Below, one piece after another: positions 37,882 through 46,754 of a stretch of DNA of 64,000 nt. Each line of letters starts with the position of its first letter. Position 1 is the first letter of the stretch. Under the pieces are notes generated by a model that was not told the DNA's origin, did no database searches, and saw only the letters and a list, made by a program, of their open reading frames with translations. This DNA is from Gluconobacter cadivus (lineage in GTDB: Bacteria > Pseudomonadota > Alphaproteobacteria > Acetobacterales > Acetobacteraceae), in contig NZ_JABCQI010000005.1 of the NCBI RefSeq assembly GCF_015244745.1, positions 124,001 to 188,000 of the forward strand, in the 5' to 3' direction. The translations under genes and the position numbers were made by a program.

Positions 37882-38253
37882 TTACTGGGGCTGTGCCGGA
37901 GCCGTTGCGGCAGGTGCGTTGGTTGCAGGGGCGGTGCCAGTCATCTGGCCGGGCTTTGTGGAGTGTTCCACGTCATAAGCCGTAGCCTTCTCTTCATAAG
38001 AGCCTTTGGCGCCCGGGTGTTCCTGATCGTACAGGGCCGCCTTGGCGCGGGCTTCCTTGCGGTAGCGGTGACGCACATACATGCCGGTCACGCAGCCGCC
38101 CATGGCGCCCAGAACACCGTGGTGGTTGGCAACATGGCCGCCAACGGCGCCAGCGGCGCCATATTTGAGGCATCCGCCCGGTTCGGCCTGTGCTGTCGTG
38201 AGCGACGTTGCCAGCAGGCCGGTTGCGGCTGCAAGCATCAGGGACTTTTTCAT
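37882..38253 (-). CDS. Small exported glycine-zipper protein
   Basis: A 123-residue protein. Signal peptide MKKSLMLAAATGLLATSLTTAQA, then a Gly/Ala-rich hydrophobic stretch (YGAAGAVGGHVANHHGVLGA) of the glycine-zipper type seen in envelope proteins, a basic region (YVRHRYRKEARAK) and an Ala/Pro/Thr-rich tail. Two cysteines (C28 and C54) could form a disulfide; neither is at a lipobox. Function unknown. ATG preceded by AGGAAACG. Confidence 0.8.
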   Translation of the reverse strand: MKKSLMLAAATGLLATSLTTAQAEPGGCLKYGAAGAVGGHVANHHGVLGAMGGCVTGMYVRHRYRKEARAKAALYDQEHPGAKGSYEEKATAYDVEHSTKPGQMTGTAPATNAPAATAPAQPQ

Positions 38254-38370
38254 GAACGTTTCCTGTTTTTCAAAGCTGTCGGAAGACCCGGCAGCAGAGA
38301 GATAGCTTTAATCATGCCTTAACCTTGTATCCTGAACAACGGGCGGTGCGATGTGACGGATATGGATTTC

Positions 38371-38434
38371 GGTGGAAAGTTTCCTTTAAACAGGAGCGCT
38401 GGCGCTGTATGCGCTCGGGAAACTTTTCTCCAAC
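38371..38434 (+). promoter_or_regulatory. GGAAA/TTTCC motif pair upstream of dnaG
   Basis: GGTGGAAAGTTTCC (38371-38384) and CGGGAAACTTTTCTCC (38416-38431) lie 45 bases apart, 30-90 bases before the dnaG start. Both resemble, imperfectly, the 15-bp repeats in the carA-yqeY region. Low-confidence regulatory site. Confidence 0.3.
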
Positions 38435-38458
38435 GCTCATGAAAGGCTCTTTCTGCCC

Positions 38459-40306
38459 ATGGCAATTGATCCGGCCTTTCTGGATGAATTACGGAACCGG
38501 ACGCCGCTTCCGTCGCTGATCGGGCGGCGCAACAAGCTGGTGAGGTCCGGGCGTAACTGGAAAACCTGCTGCCCGTTTCACGGCGAAAAAACGCCGTCCT
38601 TCTATATTTATGACGACCATTTCCATTGTTTCGGCTGCGGTGTGCATGGAGATGCGATCTCTTATGTGATGCAGAGCGAAGGGCGCAGCTTTCCCGAAGC
38701 TGTCGAACAGCTTGCTTCTGAAACCGGGCTTGAGGTTCCGAAAGCGGATCCGCGAACCGAGGGGCGTGCGCGGGAAGCGCAATCGCTGGGCGATGTTCTG
38801 AAGCTCGTGCAGGAGAGCTATCGGCGGCGTCTGTATCGTCCGGAAGGGCGGGAGGGACTGACCTATTTGCGTGGACGTGGGCTGACGGATCAGACGATTG
38901 AGCGGTTTGGTCTGGGTTGGTCCGGTGATGGGCGGCAGTTGCTGGACGAACTGCGACCACATGGTGTGAACGTTGAGATGCTGATCCGTGCGGGTGTCAT
39001 GCGCGTGGACGAGCAGGGCGCGCCGAAGGGGGAACTGTTCTTCAACCGTGTGACGTTTCCGATCCGGGACCGGCGCGGGCGGATGATGTCCTTTGGTGCT
39101 CGGACGCTGGGAGACGGGCAGCCCAAATATCTCAATGGTCCAGAGACGGCGCTGTTCTCCAAGCGCCGGACGCTTTTCAATCTCGATCTGGCGCGGGAAG
39201 GCGTGCATCGCGGGGCGGATCTCGTGGTGGTCGAGGGGTATATGGACGTGATTGCCCTCGATCAGGCCGGGTTTGGGGGGGCGGTCGCGCCTCTGGGCAC
39301 GGCGATGGGCGAGGAGCAGCTTGAACTGCTGTGGCGCATGTCGCCGTCGCCGATCCTGTGTCTGGATGGCGATGCGGCGGGCGCGAGAGCAGCGCTGCGG
39401 GTGTGTGAGGTTTCGCTGCCGCTTCTTTCGCCGGAACGGACGATCCGCTTCTGTCGGCTGGATGCGAAGGACGATCCGGACAGTCTGATCCGCAGTCGTG
39501 GACCGCGAGCCATGAAGGAGGCGCTGGCAGGCGCGACGTCCATGGCGGAGGAACTGTTCGGGCTTCTGACGGCGGGGCTGGTCGATCCAGGGCCGGACCA
39601 GCGGGCGGCGCTGCGGGAGAAGCTGGTGACGTTATCGAAGCTGATCCCGGACCGCTCTCTGGCGTCGGAATATCGCAGTACCCTGCTGGACATGTTCTTC
39701 GAGCGTTTCAGGCGGAAGAAAACTTTCCAGCGTAAAGCTGGAGAGAGTCTGAAGCTGTCCACGCAGGCCCCCGGTGCGATGCGCGATGTGGAGTCGGGCA
39801 ATGTGGAGCGGCTCAACATCATGACGACGATGCTGCTGCAGCATCCCGATATCCTTCCGGAAGTGGAACAGGCCTATGCAGGGCTTTCTCTCCCGTCGGA
39901 TCTGGATCGTTTGCGCTCTGCGCTTCTGGACTGGTCCTGTCAGGAAGAGGGGCGCGATGCCCTGACGGAAGAAAGCTGCATGGCGTGGCTTGAAGAGCAT
40001 GGGCTGGCGGATCTGGCTGGGGCGCTGAAAAGTGGACCGCTGCCGCGCGGTGTGGGGGACGGGAAGGTCCGGGATGAGATCCTGAAGGTGGATGTCATTG
40101 AAAGCTGGTGGCATTTTTATGCCTTGGTCAATTTCCAGACTTTCGAGCGCACTCTTGAAGAAGACGTGACCAAAGCTGTTGTGAATGGTGACATGGAGTC
40201 TTTTGTGGATGAGACTGGTCAGAGTGGGTTGCGCTTTCCCAGTGCGCTCATGACCCGGCTGCGGGTGCGCGATGCTCTCAAAAGCGGAGAGAGAGTCGGA
40301 GAGTGA
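38459..40306 (+). CDS. dnaG: DNA primase
   Basis: Synthesises RNA primers at replication forks. The CHC2 zinc ribbon is complete (C38, H41, C57, C60). The TOPRIM catalytic core shows VVVEGYMDVIAL (acidic residue near 262) and LDGDAAGARAAL near residue 301. The C-terminal third binds DnaB helicase and is poorly conserved. At 615 residues it is normal for alphaproteobacteria. The ATG at 38459 lacks a strong ribosome site. It precedes rpoD by 166 bases, the usual macromolecular-synthesis order. Confidence 0.96.
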   Translation: MAIDPAFLDELRNRTPLPSLIGRRNKLVRSGRNWKTCCPFHGEKTPSFYIYDDHFHCFGCGVHGDAISYVMQSEGRSFPEAVEQLASETGLEVPKADPRTEGRAREAQSLGDVLKLVQESYRRRLYRPEGREGLTYLRGRGLTDQTIERFGLGWSGDGRQLLDELRPHGVNVEMLIRAGVMRVDEQGAPKGELFFNRVTFPIRDRRGRMMSFGARTLGDGQPKYLNGPETALFSKRRTLFNLDLAREGVHRGADLVVVEGYMDVIALDQAGFGGAVAPLGTAMGEEQLELLWRMSPSPILCLDGDAAGARAALRVCEVSLPLLSPERTIRFCRLDAKDDPDSLIRSRGPRAMKEALAGATSMAEELFGLLTAGLVDPGPDQRAALREKLVTLSKLIPDRSLASEYRSTLLDMFFERFRRKKTFQRKAGESLKLSTQAPGAMRDVESGNVERLNIMTTMLLQHPDILPEVEQAYAGLSLPSDLDRLRSALLDWSCQEEGRDALTEESCMAWLEEHGLADLAGALKSGPLPRGVGDGKVRDEILKVDVIESWWHFYALVNFQTFERTLEEDVTKAVVNGDMESFVDETGQSGLRFPSALMTRLRVRDALKSGERVGE

Positions 40307-40472
40307 GCGCCCTGATGTGGTGTTGGGATCACTTGCGAAGAAACGGATACGAAACGATTTTTATTCCCGAAAGGTTGCATTCTTTGGGGCTGCAATCTTG
40401 ACTTCGGGCGAAGGATCGACCACCTGCACGCTGCCGGATTGCTAACTCGCGGCGGAGTTGACGGAGAGACGA

Positions 40473-42431
40473 ATGGCGACGAAAACAGCCTCTGGAACGG
40501 ATCGGAACGCGCAGGAACAGGAGGGGGATGCCACTCTCCTTGATACGCAGTCCGCTGCCGTCAAGCGGCTGATCGCCAAAGGGCGTGAACGCGGGCATAT
40601 CACTTTTGATGAACTGAATGCGGTCCTGCCGCAGGACCAGATGTCTTCCGAGCAAATCGAAGACGTCATGGCGGCCCTGTCGGAAATGGGCATTCAGGTT
40701 CTTGAAAACGAGGATCAGGACGAAGGCGAAGGCGCTTCCGAGAAGGAAAGCGAAGCCGAGACCGAGGAGGCCGAAGGCCCTCAGGGCGGTAACGTTGATG
40801 CCGAGGCCGCCAGCCGCACGGATGATCCGGTCCGGATGTACCTGCGTGAGATGGGTTCGGTTGAACTGCTGTCCCGCGAAGGCGAAATCGCGATCGCCAA
40901 GCGGATCGAGGCGGGTCGCGATGAGATGATCGGCGGCCTGTGCGAGAGCCCGCTGACGATTCGCGCCATCATTTCCTGGCATGAGCGCCTCAAGGACGGC
41001 GAGATGCTCCTGCGCGACATCGTCGATCTGGAGGCCAGTCAGGGCGGTGGTCCCGATCCGGACGCGGTTGAGGGCGAAGAAGGCGATGAGGCGTCCGAAG
41101 AGGACGACAAGGCCGAGGACGAGAACGAAGAGGGCGACGGCGAGCAGCAGGAAGGCAGTGGCCTGTCCCTGTCCGCGCTGGAAGAGAAGCTGAAGCCGGA
41201 AATTCTGGCCCGTTTCGAAGCCATCGAGCCGCTGTATCACAAACTGCGCAAGATCCAGATCAAACGTATTGAGGCCTTGACGGGCGGCGAGGATCACTCG
41301 GACAAGTCCGAGCAGACCTACGAGAAGCTGCGTCATGAACTGGTCAGTCTGGTTGAGCAGGTGCATCTGCACAACAACCGGATTGAGGAACTGGTCGCGC
41401 AGATCAAGATGCAGGTTCAGAAGCTGAACGGCGTTGAAGGCCGGATGATGCGTCTGGCTGAGAGCTGCAAGATTTCGCGTGACGACTTCCTCATCAAATA
41501 TCGCAGCCGCGAACTGGACCCGACCTGGCTGGACAGCATTTCCGCGCTGCCCGGCAAGGGCTGGAAAAACCTGACGACCAAGCACATGGACCAGCTGCGC
41601 AACCTGCGTGGCGAGATTGCGGCCCTGTCGCATGAAACGGGTCTGCCGGTTGGTGAATTCCGTCGCGTTTATGCGACCGTTTCCCGAGGCGAGCGTGATT
41701 CCACGCGTGCCAAGAAGGAAATGATCGAGGCGAACCTGCGTCTGGTGATCTCGATCGCCAAGAAATATACGAACCGCGGCTTGCAGTTTCTGGATCTGAT
41801 TCAGGAAGGCAACATCGGCCTGATGAAGGCTGTGGACAAGTTCGAGTACCGTCGCGGCTACAAGTTCTCGACCTATGCGACCTGGTGGATCCGTCAGGCG
41901 ATCACACGCTCCATCGCGGATCAGGCCAAGACGATCCGTATTCCGGTCCACATGATCGAGACGATCAACAAGCTGGTCCGGACGTCGCGTCAGATGCTGC
42001 ATGAGATCGGGCGTGAGCCGGCTCCGGAAGAGCTGGCTGAGAAGCTCGGTATGCCGCTGGAGAAGGTCCGCAAAGTCCTGAAAATCGCCAAGGAGCCGAT
42101 CTCGCTTGAGACGCCGATCGGTGATGAGGAAGACAGCCATCTCGGTGACTTCATCGAGGACAAGACGGCCGTTATTCCTCTGGATGCCGCGATCCAGACG
42201 AATCTGCGTGAAGCCACGACCCGCGTTCTGGCGTCTCTGACGCCGCGTGAAGAGCGTGTGTTGCGGATGCGCTTCGGCATTGGCATGAACACGGACCACA
42301 CCCTTGAGGAAGTGGGCCAGCAGTTCAACGTCACGCGTGAACGTATCCGTCAGATCGAGGCAAAGGCGCTGCGTAAGCTCAAGCATCCGAGCCGTTCGCG
42401 CAAGCTGCGCTCCTTCCTCGACGACAACTGA
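40473..42431 (+). CDS. rpoD: Primary sigma factor RpoD (sigma-70)
   Basis: Housekeeping sigma factor. From the ATG at 40473 (ACGGAGAGACGA upstream) it has 652 residues. Region 1.1 is near residues 25-80; region 1.2 is [17 protein letters not shown] (117-133); residues 195-230 hold a strongly acidic insertion ([20 protein letters not shown]); region 2 carries the core- and -10-recognition segment [20 protein letters not shown]; region 4 ends with [20 protein letters not shown]. The in-frame TTG at 40458 is an alternative start. Confidence 0.97.
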   Translation: MATKTASGTDRNAQEQEGDATLLDTQSAAVKRLIAKGRERGHITFDELNAVLPQDQMSSEQIEDVMAALSEMGIQVLENEDQDEGEGASEKESEAETEEAEGPQGGNVDAEAASRTDDPVRMYLREMGSVELLSREGEIAIAKRIEAGRDEMIGGLCESPLTIRAIISWHERLKDGEMLLRDIVDLEASQGGGPDPDAVEGEEGDEASEEDDKAEDENEEGDGEQQEGSGLSLSALEEKLKPEILARFEAIEPLYHKLRKIQIKRIEALTGGEDHSDKSEQTYEKLRHELVSLVEQVHLHNNRIEELVAQIKMQVQKLNGVEGRMMRLAESCKISRDDFLIKYRSRELDPTWLDSISALPGKGWKNLTTKHMDQLRNLRGEIAALSHETGLPVGEFRRVYATVSRGERDSTRAKKEMIEANLRLVISIAKKYTNRGLQFLDLIQEGNIGLMKAVDKFEYRRGYKFSTYATWWIRQAITRSIADQAKTIRIPVHMIETINKLVRTSRQMLHEIGREPAPEELAEKLGMPLEKVRKVLKIAKEPISLETPIGDEEDSHLGDFIEDKTAVIPLDAAIQTNLREATTRVLASLTPREERVLRMRFGIGMNTDHTLEEVGQQFNVTRERIRQIEAKALRKLKHPSRSRKLRSFLDDN

Positions 42432-42452
42432 GCCGTCTGAGAGCGCGCGGCA

Positions 42453-43028
42453 ATGTTGCCGGACTGGCTCAGGCCGAAAGGGGCATCCACCCGTCTTGCG
42501 GTGGATGTCACTTTTCTGGAGACGTGTTCTTCCCGACCCTCTCCGGTTCTGCCTGAAGGGTTTTCCCTGTCGCGCACGACGGGGAACGAAGCTCTTCCGC
42601 TTTACCGTTTCCTGTATTCGACAGTCGGGCAGGAATACTGCTGGTGGATGCGCCGGTCGATGCCGGATGCGGAACTGGGAGAAATCCTCCATGATCCTGC
42701 TGTTCATTTCATGGTTCTGCGTGACAGCAGCGGCGAACCGGCTGGTTTCTATGAGCTGGATCTGCGACAGGGTGGGGATGCCAATCTGGCCTATTTCGGC
42801 CTTCTGCCACAAGCGATGGGGCGTGGGCTGGGTCGGGCACTTCTGGACCATGCCATTGCGCGGGCGTTCGGGGCAGGGAGCTGGCGGCTGCGGGTCAATA
42901 CCTGCACGCTGGACCATCCCAATGCGCTTCCGAATTATCGTCGGGCGGGATTTGCGGTCCGGCATGTCGTGTCTGAAACATGGGACGTTCCAGACGAATA
43001 TGTGCCGGAAAGACTGAGGCGACTCTGA
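42453..43028 (+). CDS. GNAT-family N-acetyltransferase
   Basis: A 191-residue acetyltransferase. The acetyl-CoA pyrophosphate-binding loop is LPQAMGRGLGRALLDHAI near residues 117-134 (Q/RxxGxG/A pattern); NYRRAGFAV is the usual last helix-strand. The N-terminal 35 residues are extra. Substrate unknown. It starts 21 bases after rpoD without a clear terminator between, so it may be cotranscribed from the rpoD promoter. Confidence 0.9.
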   Translation: MLPDWLRPKGASTRLAVDVTFLETCSSRPSPVLPEGFSLSRTTGNEALPLYRFLYSTVGQEYCWWMRRSMPDAELGEILHDPAVHFMVLRDSSGEPAGFYELDLRQGGDANLAYFGLLPQAMGRGLGRALLDHAIARAFGAGSWRLRVNTCTLDHPNALPNYRRAGFAVRHVVSETWDVPDEYVPERLRRL

Positions 43029-43036
43029 GTTAAGAC

Positions 43037-43064
43037 TTGCTTTTGGGGGCTGTGCGTGATTAAT
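43037..43064 (+). promoter_or_regulatory. Possible promoter of the rpsF-rpsR-rplI operon
   Basis: TTGCTT (43037-43042) and ATTAAT (43059-43064) are 16 bases apart, about 124 bases upstream of rpsF. Moderate match to sigma-70. Confidence 0.4.
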
Positions 43065-43145
43065 GCCGCCTTTCCCTGCCGGGCGATGTGGCATCGCGCC
43101 GGCTATACCCGCGCCCTGTAACATGGGCCCTGTTTCCGGCATGGG

Positions 43146-43176
43146 TCGGAGCCAGTTGCGGGTTGACCCAATCCGA
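43146..43176 (+). ncRNA. Candidate S6:S18 autoregulatory leader of rpsF
   Basis: A two-part hairpin (outer TCGGA/TCCGA, inner GGG-TTGA-CCC) lies 12 bases before the rpsF start. A CCG is present in the outer 3' arm. rpsF leaders in many bacteria carry a CCG-containing S6:S18-binding stem; I cannot confirm the exact consensus. Confidence 0.3.
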
Positions 43177-43187
43177 AGGGAGTCTTC

Positions 43188-43670
43188 ATGCCATTGTATG
43201 AAAGCGTGCTCATTGCACGTAATGATGTGTCGCAGGCTCAGGTGGAAACCCTGGTCGAGACCATCGAAACCCTGCTCACGGACAACGGCGGTTCCATCCA
43301 GAAGCGCGAGTTCTGGGGCCTGCGTTCCCTCGCATACCGCATCAAGAAGAACCGCAAGGGCCATTACGTCCTGCTGGGCCTTGACTGCACCCCCGACACG
43401 CTGCGCGAAGTTGAGCGTCAGCTCGGCCTGAACGAAGACGTGCTGCGCGTCCTCACGCTGCGCGTCGACGAGATCGACGAGAACCCCTCTCCGGTTCTGG
43501 CTCGCAAGAGCGACGATCGTGGCGATCGCGGTAACTTCCGTGGCGGCTCCAAGCCGGCTGGTCGTTTCGAGAGCGGCCGTGGCGGTCCCCGTCGCAGCAG
43601 CGAAGACCGTGAAGAATATCGTGCACGCGGCGAGCATGACGATGTTCGCGAGACGGCTGGAGCGGAGTAA
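43188..43670 (+). CDS. rpsF: 30S ribosomal protein S6
   Basis: Platform protein of the small subunit, binds with S18. 160 residues: the S6 fold at residues 1-100 ([35 protein letters not shown]) then an Arg/Gly/Asp-rich tail ([20 protein letters not shown]) that is longer than in E. coli but common in alphaproteobacteria. ATG preceded by GAAGGGAG. First in the rpsF-rpsR-rplI operon. Confidence 0.98.
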   Translation: MPLYESVLIARNDVSQAQVETLVETIETLLTDNGGSIQKREFWGLRSLAYRIKKNRKGHYVLLGLDCTPDTLREVERQLGLNEDVLRVLTLRVDEIDENPSPVLARKSDDRGDRGNFRGGSKPAGRFESGRGGPRRSSEDREEYRARGEHDDVRETAGAE

Positions 43671-43675
43671 GAATC

Positions 43676-43966
43676 ATGTCTGACACCATCACGCCTGACG
43701 CAAACGAAGTGAACCCCGCTGCCCGTCGCACGGCAGTTGGCGCACGTCGTCCGTTCTACCGTCGTCGCAAGTCCTGCCCGTTCTCTGGTGCCAATGCCCC
43801 GAAGATCGACTACAAGGACGTGCGTCTGCTGAGCCGCTTCCTTTCCGAGCGCGGCAAGATCGTGCCGAGCCGCATCACGGCCGTTTCGGCCAAGAAGCAG
43901 CGTGAGCTGGCACAGGCGATCAAGCGCGCCCGCTTCCTCGCCCTGCTCCCCTACGTTGTGAACTGA
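43676..43966 (+). CDS. rpsR: 30S ribosomal protein S18
   Basis: 96 residues, with the diagnostic [19 protein letters not shown] and [20 protein letters not shown] segments. The N-terminal 20-25 residues are an extension typical of alphaproteobacteria. Five bases after rpsF. Confidence 0.98.
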   Translation: MSDTITPDANEVNPAARRTAVGARRPFYRRRKSCPFSGANAPKIDYKDVRLLSRFLSERGKIVPSRITAVSAKKQRELAQAIKRARFLALLPYVVN

Positions 43967-43976
43967 GGAGAGCATC

Positions 43977-44567
43977 ATGTCCCAGACCGCACTGATCCTG
44001 CTGCAGCGGGTCGAGCATCTCGGCCAGATGGGCGACCTGGTGCACGTGAAGCCGGGCTATGCCCGTAACTTCCTGCTGCCCCAGGCCAAGGCCATGCGCG
44101 CCACGGTTGCCAACAAGAAGCGTTTCGAGACCGAGCGCGCCCAGCTTGAGGCCCAGAACCTCAAGAAGCGCGAAGAGGCCGAGCGCCTTGCCGAGCGCAT
44201 GCACGAACTGTCCGTTGTTGTCATCCGTCAGGCTGGCGACAGTGGCAGCCTGTATGGTTCCGTCAGCACCCGCGACATCGCGGTTGCCGCTACGGATGCC
44301 GGCCTGACGATTTCGCGTCAGCAGGTTGTTCTGGCACACCCGATCAAGCAGCTTGGTCTGACGGAAGCACGCGTTGTGCTGCATCCGGAAGTGTCCATTC
44401 CGCTGACGGTCAACGTTGCCCGTTCCGCTGAAGAAGCCGAGCGTCAGGCTCGTGGCGAAGAGATCGGCGTGCAGGAAGAGGATGAAAACATCCTTGGTGA
44501 CCTGCAGGCTGAGAACGCCGCCGAAGAGGCTGCTGCCGAAGCTGCCGAGGCCTCGGAAGAAGCGTAA
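43977..44567 (+). CDS. rplI: 50S ribosomal protein L9
   Basis: 196 residues. N-terminal domain [20 protein letters not shown] and FLLPQAKAM, central connecting helix, and C-terminal RNA-binding domain ([20 protein letters not shown]). The acidic Ala/Glu tail after about residue 150 is longer than in E. coli. Preceded by TGAGGAGAG. Ends the operon; a strong terminator follows. Confidence 0.98.
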   Translation: MSQTALILLQRVEHLGQMGDLVHVKPGYARNFLLPQAKAMRATVANKKRFETERAQLEAQNLKKREEAERLAERMHELSVVVIRQAGDSGSLYGSVSTRDIAVAATDAGLTISRQQVVLAHPIKQLGLTEARVVLHPEVSIPLTVNVARSAEEAERQARGEEIGVQEEDENILGDLQAENAAEEAAAEAAEASEEA

Positions 44568-44596
44568 GGCTTTTACCGCTGATCTTGGTTTTAAAG

Positions 44597-44632
44597 AACC
44601 CGGCCGGGAATATTCCCGAGCCGGGTTTTTTT
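44597..44632 (+). terminator. Terminator of the ribosomal protein operon
   Basis: AACCCGGC (44597-44604) pairs with GCCGGGTT (44620-44627), with an inner GGGAA/TTCCC stem, followed by a T-tract to 44632. Confidence 0.93.
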
Positions 44633-44707
44633 ATGTCCATTTGACTGGCAGGATACAACTAGAGGCCCGCTGAGGCTTTTTCCCGGTATTGGAATCAGGA
44701 GATCGGA

Positions 44708-45925
44708 ATGAAGCGAATTCTGGATTTTGTCTTGCGGAAATTCATTCAGACGGGACGCCTGCGGGTCACATTCAGCGATGGTATTGTCCGGACCTATTGC
44801 GGATCAAAGCCGGGACTTGAGGCGGGTCTGCATCTTCGGACCAAGCAGGCCGAGCGGGCCCTCATCGTCAATTCCGGTCTCGCCTTTGGTGAGGAATACA
44901 TGGCGGGCAGCATCGTTCCCGACGGATGTACACTTGAGACGCTGCTGACGGTGCTGATGGAAAACATCAACAGTCATGGGCATGTTTTCGAGGAAATCGA
45001 GGACCGTCTGCGGTACGTCACCCGGGCCTGGAAGACGCTGAATTCTCTCAAGACGTCCCGAAGCAATGTGGCGCATCATTATGATCTGAACGGCACGCTA
45101 TACGATCTGTTTCTCGACAAGGACCGGCAGTATTCCTGCGCGTATTTCGAGCGTGAGGACATGACGCTGGAGGAGGCGCAGAGTGCCAAGAAGCGCCATA
45201 TCGCGGCCAAGCTCAATCTGGATCGTCCGGGGTTGGAGGTGCTGGATATCGGCTGTGGCTGGGGCGGAATGGCCCTGACGCTGGCGAAGGATTACGGCGC
45301 ACGGGTTCTGGGGATCACGCTGTCACGCGAGCAACTTGCTGTGGCGCGGCAGCGGGCGAAGGATGAAGGGCTCGACGGGCAGGTCCGGTTTGAACTGATT
45401 GATTACCGCAACCTGCACCAGCAGTTTGATCGGATTGTTTCGGTGGGCATGTTCGAGCATGTGGGGCCGCCGCAGTTCGAGGCTTTTTTCCAGAAAGTGA
45501 AGGCCTGTCTGAAGCCGGATGGCGTGGCGCTGATCCATTCGATTGGACGGATGGACGGGCCGGGAACGACCAATCCCTGGATTCAGAAATATATTTTTCC
45601 GGGCGGGTACTCGCCTGCTCTGAGCGAGACACTGGCAGCGATTGAACGGTCAGGTCTGTGGATGACGGATTGTGAGGTGCTGCGTCTGCATTATGCGCGT
45701 ACGCTGGCGGAATGGCGCAAGCGCTTCGATGCCAACCGTGAGAAGATCCGGGCGTTGTATGACGAGCGCTTTGTCCGGATGTTCGAGTTCTATCTGGTCG
45801 GGGCTGAGCTGTCGTTCCGGGTGCAGGGGCACATGAACTTTCAGCTTCAGCTGGCCCGGTCGATTGATGCGGTGCCGTTCACGCGCGATTACATGTTCGA
45901 GCGTGAACGGGAAAGCGCAGGCTAG
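44708..45925 (+). CDS. cfa: Cyclopropane-fatty-acyl-phospholipid synthase
   Basis: Transfers a methylene group from S-adenosylmethionine to unsaturated phospholipid acyl chains, hardening membranes against acid and solvents. 405 residues. The SAM-binding motif is LEVLDIGCGWGGMALTLA near residues 177-194; SCAYFEREDMTLEEAQ is the typical preceding segment; VGMFEHVG and HSIGRMDGPG follow. ATG with AGGAGATCGG upstream. Ends nine bases before the convergent ksgA stop with no terminator between. Confidence 0.96.
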   Translation: MKRILDFVLRKFIQTGRLRVTFSDGIVRTYCGSKPGLEAGLHLRTKQAERALIVNSGLAFGEEYMAGSIVPDGCTLETLLTVLMENINSHGHVFEEIEDRLRYVTRAWKTLNSLKTSRSNVAHHYDLNGTLYDLFLDKDRQYSCAYFEREDMTLEEAQSAKKRHIAAKLNLDRPGLEVLDIGCGWGGMALTLAKDYGARVLGITLSREQLAVARQRAKDEGLDGQVRFELIDYRNLHQQFDRIVSVGMFEHVGPPQFEAFFQKVKACLKPDGVALIHSIGRMDGPGTTNPWIQKYIFPGGYSPALSETLAAIERSGLWMTDCEVLRLHYARTLAEWRKRFDANREKIRALYDERFVRMFEFYLVGAELSFRVQGHMNFQLQLARSIDAVPFTRDYMFERERESAG

Positions 45926-45934
45926 TAAGGAGTT

Positions 45935-46753
45935 TTAGCGGCTGGCGAGATTGAGTTCCGCCAGCCGTGCGAATTCAGCGACCGAGAGGGTTTCGGCGCG
46001 GCGGGTGGGCTCGATTTCGGCTTTTTCCAGAAGGCGTTCGCCCCCGATGGATTTCAGCGAGGAGCGCAGCATCTTGCGGCGTTGTCCGAAGGCGGCCGCC
46101 GTAACCTGCTCCATGGCGCGGAACAACTGTGGGGAGGGCTGCTCGGCGTGTGGGATGATGACGGCCACTGCGGAATGGACCTTGGGTGGCGGTGAGAAGG
46201 CTCCGGGCGGGATGCGCAGGGCGACCGAGCATGTGGCGCACCACTGGGCCAGAACTGCGAGGCGCCCGTAAGCCGAACTGCCCGGTTCCGCGCAGATCCG
46301 CTCGGCGACTTCGAGCTGGAACATCAGGGAGAGCCGTTCCCACTGCGATGCCTGTCGCAGCCATCCCACGAGGAGAGGGGTGGCGACGTTATAGGGCAGG
46401 TTGGCGATGATCTGGCGGGGTGCGGGGGCAAGGGTGGCCGCGTCCAGCTTCAGAGCATCTTCGCGGACGACGTGAAGACGGTCCGGATAGTAGGTCGCCA
46501 GTTCGTCAAGCAGGGGCCAGGCGCGTTCGTCGATTTCCACGACATCGACGCGGGTGGCGGGCGTGTCCAGCAAAGCGCGGGTCAGGCCGCCAGGACCGGG
46601 ACCGATTTCAACGACACTGCGCCCGGTCAGGTCGCCGCCAAGGGCTGCGATCCGGGCGCAGATGCCCGGATCAAGAAGGAAGTGCTGGCCGAGGGATTTC
46701 TTGGCATCCAGACCATGGATCTGGATGGTGTCGCGCAGTGAGGGAAGGGACAC
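45935..46753 (-). CDS. rsmA: 16S rRNA dimethyladenosine transferase (KsgA/RsmA)
   Basis: Dimethylates two adenines near the 3' end of 16S rRNA during 30S assembly. From the GTG at 46753 it has 272 residues, the standard size; the GTG lies one base after the surA stop with AAGG upstream in surA. Motifs: KKSLGQHFLLDPGICARI, VEIGPGPGGLTRALL (SAM site), and the catalytic IIANLPYNVATPLLVGW. C-terminal domain RRKMLRSSLKSI. Confidence 0.95.
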   Translation of the reverse strand: MSLPSLRDTIQIHGLDAKKSLGQHFLLDPGICARIAALGGDLTGRSVVEIGPGPGGLTRALLDTPATRVDVVEIDERAWPLLDELATYYPDRLHVVREDALKLDAATLAPAPRQIIANLPYNVATPLLVGWLRQASQWERLSLMFQLEVAERICAEPGSSAYGRLAVLAQWCATCSVALRIPPGAFSPPPKVHSAVAVIIPHAEQPSPQLFRAMEQVTAAAFGQRRKMLRSSLKSIGGERLLEKAEIEPTRRAETLSVAEFARLAELNLASR

Positions 46754-46754
46754 G

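Noticed and set aside
40398-40425. TTGACT upstream of rpoD as a -35 element
   Set aside because: No acceptable -10 hexamer lies 16-18 bases downstream.
40329-43637. Very long open frame (about 1100 codons) on the minus strand across rpoD, the GNAT gene and rpsF
   Set aside because: It is antisense to well-supported genes, has low-complexity Arg/Gln/Leu composition typical of the complement of GC-rich codons, and matches no family.
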